Both the position numbers and the translations under genes were made by a program. The notes beneath the pieces are model-generated. The model was not told the origin of the DNA and searched no databases. It saw only the letters and a list, made by a program, of their open reading frames with translations. From Owenia fusiformis (taxonomy: Eukaryota > Annelida > Polychaeta > Sabellida > Oweniidae), in contig CAIIXF020000002.1 in the NCBI GenBank assembly GCA_903813345.2, positions 22,212,455-22,276,454 on the forward strand: a stretch of DNA of 64,000 nt. Reading direction: 5' to 3'. Positions 39,801 to 51,715 of the stretch are shown here, piece after piece (positions within the stretch are counted from its first letter, which is position 1; each line of letters opens with the position of its first letter).

Positions 39801-41871
39801 GTAAGTACATAAGGAAACTTTTCTTCACTTTCCTTACTCAAGCATAAAATGACACTTTCACTCCCCTCCCTTCCAAATGGCCCTACATTTATACTATAGA
39901 GCCTATTGACCGTAGAATAAAATAGCTCCATTTGGGCACAGAGCCAGATCCAGGCCCTATTGGTAGTAGGCTCAAAGGATAAATGGGAAGATAAGACACA
40001 AGCCAAAAATGCTACATCAAAAAAATGACCACCCAAAAATATGACCCTCGTACTGACCTTTATTTTTTCGATATGTCAGACATTGATTGATCAATATTTA
40101 CCCTGTAATCTCTCTTTATATATTAGTTTGAATGGTTGCATGATATCAATTATTGACGCTGTAAATCGAATTTTCCTGGGACATTTCTTTCAAATTTTCA
40201 GAGCGTAAAGATAATGGAGTGTTTCAGTAATTTCCAGCAATGTCCGATGTTGTTCATGTCTCAAATTATGTCAAATCGCTACAAACAGCCAATGAAAGTA
40301 AAGATCATGAAGCCTAACAAACCGTTGTGATCGTTTCTACAGGATTTTAAAGATACATTATGGGATTTCTCGGTAATCTCTGATGTAACATCATCCGGAG
40401 TGGCGTCATATTCTCAGAAAAGACATTTGACTTCGGGAATAAACATTTGAACAACGGAGATAGCCTAAGCACTCCATTAAATATATGCTCGCTTATTTTA
40501 CGCTTTTATCAACAGACACTTCTTGAAAATTTGTCCCACTTGAAGCGATGTATTGCGGGAGATATTTATGTTTTCATCTATCGCGTATTAGTCTATTGGT
40601 TCCATAGGTCACAAAAGTTACAGCAATCTCAAATTGTAGAGGTGTTTTCCTTACTTTTAGAGTGAGTAAATTCATCTGTTATTTCAAAATTTCTCTAATC
40701 TGGGGGAGAGATTTGTGTTTCCTTACAAGGGAGTAGGAGCTGTATCTGTGACAGGTTCAATTTCTAATCATGGGCTTTAAAAGTTGAAAACCCATGATCT
40801 AATAAAGTAAGAAATAAAAAGTATTAGTTTTTGAGAAAAAATATAAGGCTGACTCAGAGTCCCTCCTATATTTTACCACTGCCATATCCGCTGTGATGTC
40901 TTGATATTACAAAATTCAAAATTAAACAGCTGTCTTTTTTTCATGTCTAAATTTGAATCACAAGATTCCAAATATTTCAAAATAGACAAGAAGTGATTAA
41001 TACATTAGTTTAAATCTTTTGGATTGCTATTTTGAATTCACAGTTCATTTTTTCAAGTCTGAATAATGAACATGTTATTTAGGGGAGGCGTCAAAAGTTT
41101 GATGTCGGATAGAAAAACTAAATAAATCTACTTAGGGGGAGAGGGGGTTCAAACTCATTTCAGTTTGCTATCCGACAAATTTCAACATTTCAAATTTTTG
41201 GCAATTTCAACTCAGAATGCCTTGGAATGGTTTAAAAAGAAAATTTTCCCTGCTGCTTTCTTCATCAAGATCATTCCAATAGATTCTATTCTATCAATAG
41301 TTGTTAAAAGCCACAAATTACGATAGGAATTAACAAAAACTAGATCGTATTTAGCAATAATTTTTTTCAAATTCTCAAACCGGAAGTCAGCGATCAACTT
41401 TCATGGTATTTAGTTTTTGGGGGAGGGGGGTCAGAGTCAAAACTAGATTTATTTAGTTTCAGATCCGACATCGAACTTTTGATGCCTCCCCTTAATCACA
41501 ATATTTTGATTTTGAATTCGTCCATAATGAGGAAATATCTGCATAAAAGTTTTAAAAATATTACCTATTTCATCAATGTTTTGGTCAAAATGATTACAAG
41601 AAAGGGTATTAAAAAGATTTCAAATCATATGGATCTCCCTTATAAGGAAATACTTAAGCATAATTTCTATTAGCCTAGATGAAAATTTTGAAACTCTTCC
41701 TATATTTTATAAAGATGTTGAATCAAGGTCATTTCTCACAATGGTTGTTTTGAAACTGCACAAAAAAGCGAATAGCTAGATGGTCTTGAATTTAGCTACC
41801 AAGGCTATACATTTGCACCACTCTGTCACCGTAGTTAGTTCTGCTTATACCCAGTGTCTTATAATTTATAG
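39801..41871. other. first intron of the plus-strand gene
   Basis: AT-rich DNA. An inverted pair is visible: GGGAGGCGTCAAAAGTTTGA near 41083 against TCGAACTTTTGATGCCTCCC near 41471, with AAACTAAATAAATCTA near 41117 against TAGATTTATTTAGTTTC near 41446. This is a fold-back element of about 410 bp at 41080-41490. No gene is seen. Confidence 0.5.
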
Positions 41872-44800
41872 ATGATGGCCACTGGAAGTCCACCAGACGA
41901 AACTATCGATTGGCAGGAAGCGGGCTTAAATATACAAGGAGATCAGGTAGCCTGCTTGTAAAATATTTTACTATGAATGTTATATGTATTCCATTGTAGA
42001 TTTCTTTAAAAATCATAATGCTTTTTAGCTTTTATCTTAAATGCTTTTAAGCTATTATCTTAAAGCTTTTTAGCTTTTATCCTACAGGTTTCGTATTTAT
42101 AATATGCATAACTAGGGTTACCAATTCTAAATCATATGTTAAAGTAATACTTTTTTATTATTTTATTTTGAGAGTAAAGGGGTGTACTTTTTTTGTACAT
42201 TGAGCATTTTCTGCCAGTACACCACCTTTGGGTATAGATGATTACTATAAGTCCTTTGAACAGAATTATGGTAAACATACACAGTGTATTGTATTGGGTA
42301 ATTCTTCCCCCCCCACCATAAAATAAAAGAAAGTTGACAGAAAATTGAAGCTGAACCTGATTCTGGATTTAACAAACAGTGGCGGATCCAGGAACCAACA
42401 GGGCCCCTTAAAACCGAAAAGTGGGCCCAAATTTTGAAAATTTGAGGCCCATTTTCTTCAAAATTTGGCCTAAAATTAAAAAAATAAGGCCTTAGAAGGC
42501 CTAATAATGACCAAAAGGCCCACTTTTTGGGGCCTGAAGGCCTTTTTTGGCCTAAAATTTTTTTGGGCCCAACTTTTTGTTTTCTTGGCCAACCTTAGGG
42601 GGGGGGGGCCCGGGCCGGGCCGGATCCGCCATAGACAAATGTAGTTCAATAACAAAACATTTGTAAATAGGATTGTTACAGATAGATAACCAGAATGTCA
42701 ATTAGAGTTTGAATCGGACCTTGAATATGTTGTATTTAATTGATAGAGGTATTTCAGGACACAGGTAAATCGAAAATGTTAACTTATATAAATTGTTTCA
42801 AGATTAACTATCACTGAACTGAGTTCACTATGATAAATTGAATTGTAAATGAGGAATGGAGAAGTTCAAAGAAGTGGAATATTGTACATGTACCTTATTA
42901 AGAAATGTAGATCGAAGAATACATATACTACAGGGCTCGGCACAAACCTTTTCTATACCCCAAACAACAGAAGGACGTGAGGGGTGAGGGGTTCGCTTAA
43001 AAGTTAAAATCTTTTGGTGTTTTCTTCATATTTTTCATTCACTATATTGGGGTTCATGCAAATTTATCAGAGTTTTAAATCTAATTTATCATAAATGTTT
43101 GTTTTACATGTCACATGTTTAAGTACACAGATGTTGACCTCCAAATATCTGTACCCGTACCTTGATAACTTACATATGTATATATGCACAAACATGTATA
43201 TATATACTCACATATGCAACTTAGCCATTGAGCACATCTTTAATTATATGACAATTATAGACAATAGATAGCATAGTTAAAGTACATTCTTAGCACTCTC
43301 ATATTCAACTTAAAGTGGTATGATATAAAAAAGATTGAAACCTGTAAAGTGGAACACCTCCCAAGTGGAACACATTTTAGAAGTACCAAAGGTGTTCCAC
43401 TTTGACAGGTTTTACTGCATTTGTCAAACTTCAATAGCTATAATTGCTAAGGAAGTAAAATTATGTACGAGAGAGTTTTTCTTCTTTCTATGGTAGCACC
43501 CAGAAAATTCTCTTATTTTAAAGAAACAGTTTCTAATTTTATGGAAACACGCAAACAAGGAATTGATGTTAGTTTTTGATTTATTTCTAATTTCCATATC
43601 ATATTTACACCTGTAAAGGGCATTGCTTTGTTCAAGACACAGATTGGAGGCCTAGGACATGTTAAATAAATGTCCTTAGGTATATCGATGAATAAGAAAC
43701 ATGACATCCATGAGATGAGTTTATACTTTGCCTGTAATCTTAAAATTGTCATTTGTTGGATTTACACTAGAGCCCTAAGATGTCTTGGCTAAAACGTTTT
43801 AGCGTCCTTTCTTTTGTCATATCCCTTGTTACCAATATCATCCCAAAATTATTGAGAAGAACTTATTTGCCTGGCGATCTATCATAATCCGAATATATGC
43901 ATAAAATCTTTCTGCTCTCTTTCATGCTTTTAACAATGCTACATCTTTAAGACATATTTTTCTTTCATTGAAAGCCCATGATATCTCTAAGATGTTTTAG
44001 AAAAACAGGTGTAAACTAGTGTTGTCGCGATGTGCTATAATCGTACATCGATGCATCAGCAATTTTCAGTAGTAAACATCGATGCACATCACGATGTACA
44101 TCGAGAAAAAGTTTGAGAAAAGTGCATTGAAATACCGAACGCTAATGCACTATAATACCGAACAGAACAAATTAATAAGAGTATGCTGGTACATCCGGGA
44201 ACTTCAAGTAACGGTGAAATGAAAGTAAAGAAACTTTTTTTAGATTAATGGTTCATTTCGACTAGCTAAAGCGAAACAATGTCAGAAAACATTGGAAAAT
44301 GAAATAAGACATGAAAGAAGGTAAGCAATTTGCGTCAAAATAAGATAAGAAAGGGCGATTTTTAGCAAATTAATTTTTTTAAAAACATCGATGTGTTGTT
44401 TCAGACATCAATGCATCGCCAGAATCAGCTTTGGCGATGTATATCGCGATGTATCGATTAATCGCGACAACACTAGTGTAAACTCAATCATATGTCGTAA
44501 GATGTCTTGAAAATGGTGGTGTAAACTCAACATAATTTTTCTAAAATGTTTTAGCCAAGACGTCTTTGAATGTCGTGTGAAGAGTAAATAAGTCTATTGT
44601 TCTGGAGTTGGACCTGAGAGAACATGTATGTATCCTTCCTTGATACCCACATTGCCCTTTGTCTTAAAATTTCCAAAGAGGGCTTGTCTGCCGCTTATGT
44701 GGGAATGACATCCCCAGTCTTGCGTAAGTTGAATCACCCGATGCAATGTATTTGGAATGAAGAAATACCAGAGCTATTATGTACTTTATTTTATTATTGA

Positions 44801-46785
44801 AATAGTGTGTCCTTTGTTCAATCTTTGCATTGGTGTTAAAAAGATAATCTTTTTTGAAATGCATTAAGAAATATTTGATGATTAAGAAATTTCAATTTTT
44901 TTTGAAAAATGGCGGGAAATTTGAATATTTGAGAAATGAAATGCTCATAACTATTTTTTCAAAAATTTTTTTTGGTCCAAAAATCTCTAAAATCACTTTT
45001 TAAGTCCTGACAAATAGTAAATGAATGATAAAAAAATATTTTCCAAACTTTAGACGGGGACTTTAAGATTCATCATTTGTTTTAATCTTGTAACTGTGTC
45101 CTTATATCTTGACTCAAATAATTTACCTCAAAAAGTTCACCTTTTGTCATCATTTGAATAAGAACAGGTACTTTCAAAATACTATACAATAATTAATCAT
45201 CAAATTTTATTCAACTGTTTACCAAAAGGATTTGAAAAAAGGATATTGTGACAAGGATCTATTACAATTGTCATCATTTTGGATATATAAATAGAATAAG
45301 GATAATGGATTACACTGAAGTAAATGATAAACAATATGGTATTACACTTATACAGGTTGAGCTTGCAGAAAATCAGGTACAAACAATTCCAATTTTTTTT
45401 CTAATTTTTTAGAAAATAAGTCACATATTTTGAAAATGTGTTGAGGTAGGGTCCTAATCCATGGCTTTTCAGTCGAATTGATAATTTTATTATCCCAGGG
45501 ACCTCAATTAGAGGAAACATATTATTTTGATGAGCAAGTTGAATTTATGGAAAGAATATAGTCATGGTCCAAGATTTAAAATCATTTGTCATACTGTTCG
45601 AGGATTGGCTCCCAGGATCGAAACTTGACATTTCCAACAATGAAAACATCAAAATGTCATTATTTTCTGAAATTTTAACCGACTATTTATTCAAACTAAA
45701 CAGTCCAAAAGATTCAAACCAATATCTCGATCATTTCTTGTGTGTTTTGGAATTTTTCATTTGGAAATAAGACCAAAATTCATGATTCAAATGTTCAAGT
45801 GAACAACTGGCAAGTGGCAGCTGTTTGAATTCGAATTTTGAATCATGATATCTCCATATATGGGACAGAATAGTGATGTTGCACCCTGGGAGCCAATCCT
45901 CCTTGATACCTGTTCTTTTTGACAGATTTTGCTCAAAATTAATCTAATAGTAATGGTTTTGTACTTGTTGGGGCATGTTGGTATTTGAAGCATATACCAT
46001 TGTGGGATTAATCTTGGAATTTATCCGAATATTGGTGAATTCATACAATTTTTAGGATAAATTTTATCCATATCTCAATCCACCTACTTAGGTGCATTAA
46101 TCTTCAGATAAATTTTGTAAAAATAAATCTTGGGGATAACCCCAAAATCCTAAGATCCTACAAATTCACCATATATTAATCTGGATCAATAATCCAAAAA
46201 GATAAAATTTATCTGGATAAATTCTTGGATCGTACAAATTCACGGCCCCAGGAAAGTGACATAAATGGTAGGCAATACATGCTTAAATGTTTAAAGGCCC
46301 ACTTTGTGTTACAATATTTTCAAATTTTTGGGCAAAACAAACACTTACATTTGAATTTCATAGTATGTCCAATGGTTTGACACCAAAAACAGCTCAAACA
46401 GACGACATTAAAGCTTAAAATAAATTATCAAAAAATATTTTTGATTTGTCAAGCTTCATATATCAAGTAGTTTGTATTACATGATACATTCATTTTTATA
46501 GAAGTATAGTGGGCCTTTAAATGTTATTTATATTACATGTGTATGTACATGTATGTAGTGTTCATCTTCATATACATACAAGTATTCCCAGCTTATGATA
46601 TGTTGTAAAGTATTTATATTTTTTTGAAATTTATATTTGCAGTCTCTACCAAACATGGCTGGTATCAAATCCTCGGAGCGATCGCCTCTTCTTGGGGCTC
46701 CGGCATCCAATCAGAATGCAGACTATAATGGTAACCCTGCTTCAGAAGATAATGATGACACTCTCATTGACTTCATGCAAATAAA
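41872..46785 (+). CDS. N-terminal exons of a protein with an acidic dileucine motif, possibly a lysosomal membrane protein
   Basis: Two plus-strand exons join in phase 0. Exon 41872-41946 starts at its first bases with ATG and encodes MMATGSPPDETIDWQEAGLN plus five residues. Exon 46643-46785 encodes SLPNMAGIKSSERSPLLGAP plus 27 residues and two bases of a further codon. Acceptors (TTTATAG|ATG, TTTGCAG|TCT) and donors (GATCAG|GTAGCC, ATAAA|GTAAGT) are good. ERSPLL fits the ExxxLL sorting signal found at the N-terminus of lysosomal transporters such as MFSD8 and sialin. No membrane segment is reached, and the later exons were not found. The CLEAR-like site upstream agrees with a lysosomal role. 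The gene's identity is open. Confidence 0.6.
42377..42634. mobile_element. short TIR element (MITE)
   Basis: About 258 bp with ends CAGTGGCGGATCC and GGATCCGCCATAG. Inside are many AGGCC and GGGCCC patches and a G-run. The ends resemble hAT-type termini. A clear target duplication was not found. Confidence 0.6.
43320..43420. repeat. short TIR element, degenerate
   Basis: GAAACCTGTAAAGTGGAACACC at the left and GGTGTTCCACTTTGACAGGTTT at the right are inverted. It is related to the element at 46864-47042. Confidence 0.65.
44017..44475. mobile_element. hAT-type MITE
   Basis: A 459-bp element with perfect 15-bp ends TAGTGTTGTCGCGAT and ATCGCGACAACACTA. It is flanked by a perfect 8-bp duplication GTGTAAAC (44009-44016 and 44476-44483). 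Subterminal CATCGATGCA motifs resemble those of the elements at 35792 and 54523. No transposase is present. Confidence 0.92.
44484..46642. other. intron sequence, no gene seen
   Basis: The 3' part of the intron between the two exons of the plus-strand gene. There are no convincing coding blocks. A short inverted pair AATTTATCCGAATATTGG / TAATCTGGATAAATT is weak. Confidence 0.35.
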
Positions 46786-46863
46786 GTAAGTATGGACACC
46801 TTTGAGAGAATATCATTACATAGAGTGTATGCTTAAAATGGAAAATATGAGTATTTTCCAAAA

Positions 46864-47042
46864 TACAGTGAAACCTGTAAAGTTGAACACATATAAAAGT
46901 AGAACACCTCTGTTAGAAGAACATTTTTCAGAATCCCAAGACCAATCGACTTCATGTTTAATGAACCTGTTAAACTGCAACGCCTCCCTTTGGAACTTTA
47001 AAGCGGTACTAAAGGTGTTCCACTGGAACAGGTTTACTGTAG
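46864..47042. mobile_element. short TIR element (MITE)
   Basis: About 180 bp. Ends are TACAGTGAAACCTGT and ACAGGTTTACTGTA. It lies directly after the second coding exon of the plus-strand gene. The TA-bounded CAGTxAAACCTGT ends resemble widespread Tc1/mariner-type MITEs (recalled, not checked). Confidence 0.65.
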
Positions 47043-49860
47043 TAGAATCTGGAGCCATCAATTCAAGATTGCTGAAACAAAGGTTTTCCATTATCTTGAC
47101 GTTATCACAACTCATCTTGGTAATTAAATGGGAAAATGGATATGACTAAATAAGGAGTGGGATTCAATGATTCAGGGGCATACTATGTAATGTGGGAATA
47201 TATAGTCAAAACAGTAATATTTGTGAGTACTTTGAATTTAAAAAATAAGCAATCAAATGACCATATTGAAACAGTTTATGTAAAAATAGAAACATTTATA
47301 TTTATCCTAACTTTAGTACATTGTTACGCGGTAAACACGATACAAAAATATGTCATATTCCGCAACGAATATGGCATATTCACTTGCGGTGTATGACAGA
47401 TTCACCTGCGGTATATGGCATACACACTAACCAATGAGAATGTGAGACGGAAGTACGCAATTGTCAATTGCATCGATTGAACGAACAAGTAAAACTTAAT
47501 AAATTATTATAATGATTACTGAATCAACATGTAGGGATTCATATAATTATAGTAGTACATGTACACTGCTTATAGACCAGTGGATATGAAGGGAGAGACA
47601 GTTTTCTGATCCTTGTTTAACGTCCATCTACTACTACCCTGATGTAGTTTTTTAAAGTCAGTCAGGAAATATTTAAGAGGGATGTTTTCCCTGAACCTTT
47701 ATAAGATGAGTACTACTATAGCTACATGTACTATCATATTTAGCTTTTTGTCACTACTATTCAAAAAATAAAGATATACTAAACAAAGATTTTGATATAC
47801 AGTAGTTCATCCGTAGTGTTTACAGACATAGATAGATGGCAAGTCTGTAATTTAGATTATTTAGAATGATAAATTGAAAATAAATATAGATGGGAGGTGT
47901 GCTCAAGAAATTCTGTATTGGGTGTTTACTTTTGGCTTGCAACCGAAGATACCTCAAGAAAAGCCGGAGATTGCCGAAGATTTTCTTTACAAACGAAGTT
48001 GGCCGAGGGTACCACGAATGTGAAGAGGACGTCTCTAATTGGTCAAAAAGAGAGGCTCGGCATTCTCCGTCAGATTGAATTGGCAAATTTCGGTTGTATT
48101 GCTTACCTTCGGTTGTATGGCTCAACTTCGATTGAATGGAAAACATGCTGTCCCATTCTGTATTGGCATGAGACTTCATCAATGATGGGATCTTAGGCCA
48201 ATACATTTTACTTAGGAGATAATCCCTAGGGAAAATTCTAACTTGCTCTAAAACCATTAATTCAATCCAGACACGTTTATTTCATGAATGAAATACAATC
48301 AGAATACAATCTACGTATTTAACCTTTAGCATGCTGCCGGCGAGTGTATCCGCCCATACTTTTGTATCCCGAGTGACTGCTGGCGGATCTATCTAATGAC
48401 ACTTTTGGTAGAAGGTGGCCATTTTGAAAAATTGCTGCCATTTTTGCTATATACTTTGTTTGTAAAAATGCCAGCCAGTTTTCAGAGTGGAATGACCGGG
48501 TAAAGTCTCTAGCCTGGTAAACTAAACAAAAGGCAAGATGTACAGTCAATGTATCGGTATTGACTAGAAATAACCTGTCACCTTGTATTGGTACCAGATT
48601 GATCATTTCAGTAGCAATACAGAAAATATTGGTACGGAGGGGACAACCTCAGGAGCAATACAGATTGAACCAATCAGAGGGCTTCATTTTACAGATCATA
48701 CGATAAAACCCTTTGCAGACTGAGTCTGCAAAACACTTTCTGTAAATAACATGACGGTTCAGTGTGGTCATTTTTTGAATCTGAATTTTTAATCAATGAG
48801 ATAAATAATTTTACCATTGATATCAACAAACAACCTCTGAATTAGTGGTAGAGCACCTGACATGTAATCGGGAGGTTGTGGGTTCGATTCCCACCAGGGT
48901 GGAGTGGCTTTTTCACATCAGCCCGCATCATAGGATTTGATCCTATGTTTTCAGATTAACCAACAAAAAACCTCTCAATTAGTAAATTCATGCTATTTAT
49001 ATGTATTATTTATATGTTTGAGGGAGGTTGCGTCACTATTTGCCAAGAAGATCACTTTAACTTTAACACACTTGTTTCTATTCCTATCTGATCAATTGGT
49101 TTTCCCTCAAAGTAAGTACCATCATATTGCTATCATTGATTTCATTTTGGATTGTTCAATTACTGAGTCGATTTATATAGTCTTGTGATAGATTCTATTT
49201 ATAGATTGTAGGTGTGGCATTTAAATGATGAGTATTTTTTGTCATTTTCATTATTTTAATTACCAACAAATAATTAAAAATATTTACAAATTATAATAGA
49301 AAACAATTACATTATTCAAAATTAAGATTGTTATATATTGAAATAACATTTCCCTGATTTATTATTTTATTTTTTTAATTGAAAATAAAGAGACACTGTT
49401 AGAATAGCCCTGATTAACCATGTTAAATACATATATGTACAAGATATCTTTAAGTCAGTTTTTAGGCCTGTTAATCTTCCAAAGCCTAGATCTTACTTGA
49501 TTAATAATTAAAAAGATTATGAGCAGGTATGCAGTGATGATAATAAAAGAAAATGTGTGTCTGCCACTGAATATATTACAGACAAGGTGATGACAATACA
49601 ATTACCACAGTACAAAGCATTTATACATTTCTCTTGATTAATTGGAAAATCTGAAAGATTGAATATTTAAACTATTACTGGATTGTTTGTGATGAACTGA
49701 TCGATTACCGTTTACCTTGTATTCCTCGATAACGAATATCAATTCAACTATTATTCTATGGCTTCTCTGAGACGTTGATAGATTTTTTCTAATTTAGTAA
49801 TTAACATGCCAAGATGTGTTTACTCTATTACAACATTTTAGGAGATGTAGGTTTTAGTAA
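47043..49860. other. intergenic or intronic, mostly featureless
   Basis: Contains a fragment at about 48385-48480 (ACACTTTTGGTAGAAGGTGG) copied from the 3' end of the element at 52503-53648, and a tRNA-like patch at 48838. No convincing exon was found. The plus-strand gene started at 41872 may continue across it. Confidence 0.4.
48838..48905 (+). tRNA. tRNA-like sequence, anticodon TGT, probably not functional
   Basis: The D-arm-like TTAGTGGTAGAGCACC is followed by an anticodon arm CCTGA-CATGTAA-TCGGG, which reads TGT (Thr), and a T arm GTGGG-TTCGATT-CCCAC. The D, anticodon and T arms fold well. The base before the anticodon is A where tRNAs have T, and the acceptor stem pairs only in part (CAACCTC against AGGGTGG). 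It is more likely a tRNA pseudogene or SINE head than a working tRNA-Thr. Confidence 0.5.
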
Positions 49861-50877
49861 TTGATTTTAAGAACATCCAGGATGTTTAATATGAGTGACA
49901 TAGAAAACATCACGTTTGAAGACAACACAGAAATAGGGCCTAAAGTCTATATAACTGGAGCAGCTATAATAGGAATATTGGCCGTTGCATCAAATATCTT
50001 AACAATTGTTGCTATTATTAAATTTGATTATTTAAAGACAGTTAACAACAAACTGTTGTTTTATCTCTCATGGAGTGATTTTTTCATAGGACTTTTTACT
50101 CCAGTGTATTATTTCCGTGTTTACTGGATGAAACATTGGAACTTTGATGGAGGCCCCTTCGAGAAATATTCATGTTTAGTGATTGTTGCTGTCGCAAATT
50201 ACCCAGTCAGTATCTCTACAGTAATTTATTTGTGCATTTCTTGCGAGCGTTATATCGCGATCACAAAACCTTTCAGCTACACAGCGATATTTACAGATTT
50301 TAACATTAAAATCTTGATGGTTTGTGTGCTCTCATATTCTGCTGTTGGATTCATCTCGTGCAGTTATATGAACGAATGGAAACCTGGAATATGCAGCTTT
50401 GACGCATCAACTTACAACTCTCTGGCTTATAATATCACGGTAGTTGCTCATGGATTAATCTTGTTAACGATTATCACACTTTTATATTGCAAGATTTTCT
50501 ATATTGCATGGAAAAGCAAAAGGGCTGTTGATCACCAGCAGGCACTCCATAATCTCCCACAAGACAACATTGTGAAGCGAGTTAAAAGAGCGGATTATAA
50601 GATTCTAAAGATGGTAGCAACTGTATATGGGATGTTGCTTCTTTTCTTTGCACCATTTTTCCTGTGTGGTATCATTTCAATGTTTGTGGGACCATCTGAA
50701 GGATTAAATGTGGTATGGACAATATTTGGTTTGGTGTATATCTCAAATTCATTCATGAACGCATTGGTATATGGTTGGAAAAGTAAAGAGTTTAGAAGAG
50801 CTTACTTGACTTTGTTGTGTGGTAGCAACAGAGTTGGACCATTCGAGACAAGCCATGCATCTAATTCCACATTTTGA
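49861..50877 (+). CDS. class A G-protein-coupled receptor, single exon
   Basis: A 338-residue seven-helix receptor; the ligand is unknown. Landmarks are Asn45 (TM1), Asp73 (TM2), the Cys105/Cys178 pair, ERY at 129-131 with the following IAITKPF, APFF at 264-267 in TM6, and NALVY at 300-304 in place of NPxxY, followed by GWKSKEFRRAY as helix 8. The N-terminus has NMS and NIT sites; Met11 is an alternative start. The start of the long frame follows a short AT-rich leader. The last 26 codons, the stop and 24 bases of 3' flank form the first unit of a 102-bp tandem array that runs on to about 51715. The receptor may lie inside a long intron of the plus-strand gene begun at 41872. Confidence 0.9.
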   Translation: MILRTSRMFNMSDIENITFEDNTEIGPKVYITGAAIIGILAVASNILTIVAIIKFDYLKTVNNKLLFYLSWSDFFIGLFTPVYYFRVYWMKHWNFDGGPFEKYSCLVIVAVANYPVSISTVIYLCISCERYIAITKPFSYTAIFTDFNIKILMVCVLSYSAVGFISCSYMNEWKPGICSFDASTYNSLAYNITVVAHGLILLTIITLLYCKIFYIAWKSKRAVDHQQALHNLPQDNIVKRVKRADYKILKMVATVYGMLLLFFAPFFLCGIISMFVGPSEGLNVVWTIFGLVYISNSFMNALVYGWKSKEFRRAYLTLLCGSNRVGPFETSHASNSTF

Positions 50878-51715
50878 AACAAGAAAAATGTTGATACAAG
50901 AGCTTACTTGACTCTGTTGTGTGGTAGCAACAGAGTTGGAACATTTTAGACAAGCCATGCATCTAATTCTACATTTTGAAACAAGAAAAGTGTTGATACA
51001 AAAGCCTACTTGACTCTGTTGTGTGGTAGCAACAGAGTTGGAACATTCGAGACAAGCCATGCATCTAATTCTACATTTTGAAACAAGAAAAGTGTTGATA
51101 CAAGAGCCTACTTGACTCTGTTGTGTGGTAGCAACAGAGTTGGAACATTCGAGACAAGCCATGCATCTAATTCCACATTTTGAAATAAGAAAAATGTTGA
51201 TACAAGAGCTTACTTGACTTTGTTGTGTGGTAGCAACAGAGTTGGAACATTTAAGACAAGCCATGCATCTAATTCTACATTTTGAAACAAGAAAAGTGTT
51301 GATACAAGAGCCTACTTGACTCTGTTGTGTGGTAACAACAGAGTTGGACCATTCGAGACAAGCCATGCATCTTATTCTTCATTTTGAAACTAGAAAAGTG
51401 TTGATACAAGAGCTTACTTAACTTTGTTGTGTGGTAGCAACAGAGTTGGAACATTCGAGATAAGCCATGTATCTAATTCCACATTTTGAGACAAGAAAAG
51501 TGTTGATACAAGAGCTTACTTGACTCTGTTGTATGGTAGCAACAGAGTTGGACCATTCGAGATAAGCCATGTATCTAATTCTACATTTTGAAACAAGAAA
51601 AGTGTTGATACAAGAGCTTACTTGACTCTGTTGTATGGTAGCAACAGAGTTGGAACATTCGAGACAGGCCATGCATCTAATTCTTCATTTTGAAACGAGA
51701 AATGTATTCTTGGAT
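50798..51715. repeat. 102-bp tandem array overlapping the GPCR 3' end, about 9 copies
   Basis: Unit starts lie at about 50798, 50900, 51002 and onward every 102 bp. Each contains GCTTACTTGACTCTGTTGTG, GGTAGCAACAGAGTTGGA and AAGTGTTGATACAAGAG. The unit length is a multiple of three, and copy 1 supplies the receptor's last residues (from RAYLTLLCGSNRVG to NSTF) and its stop. All later copies keep an in-frame stop at the same place. The reverse strand stays open through most of the array only because of the periodicity. Confidence 0.95.

Noticed and set aside
48937-49188. 83-codon plus-strand frame with a GTAAGT inside, considered as a further exon of the plus-strand gene
   Set aside because: No good acceptor, no conserved sequence, and the phase could not be matched to the exon ending at 46785.
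50749-51672. Minus-strand open frames of 205 and 84 codons (MACLECSNSVATTQQSQV repeats)
   Set aside because: Antisense of the 102-bp tandem array at the receptor 3' end, open for the same periodic reason. There is no start context or conserved domain.
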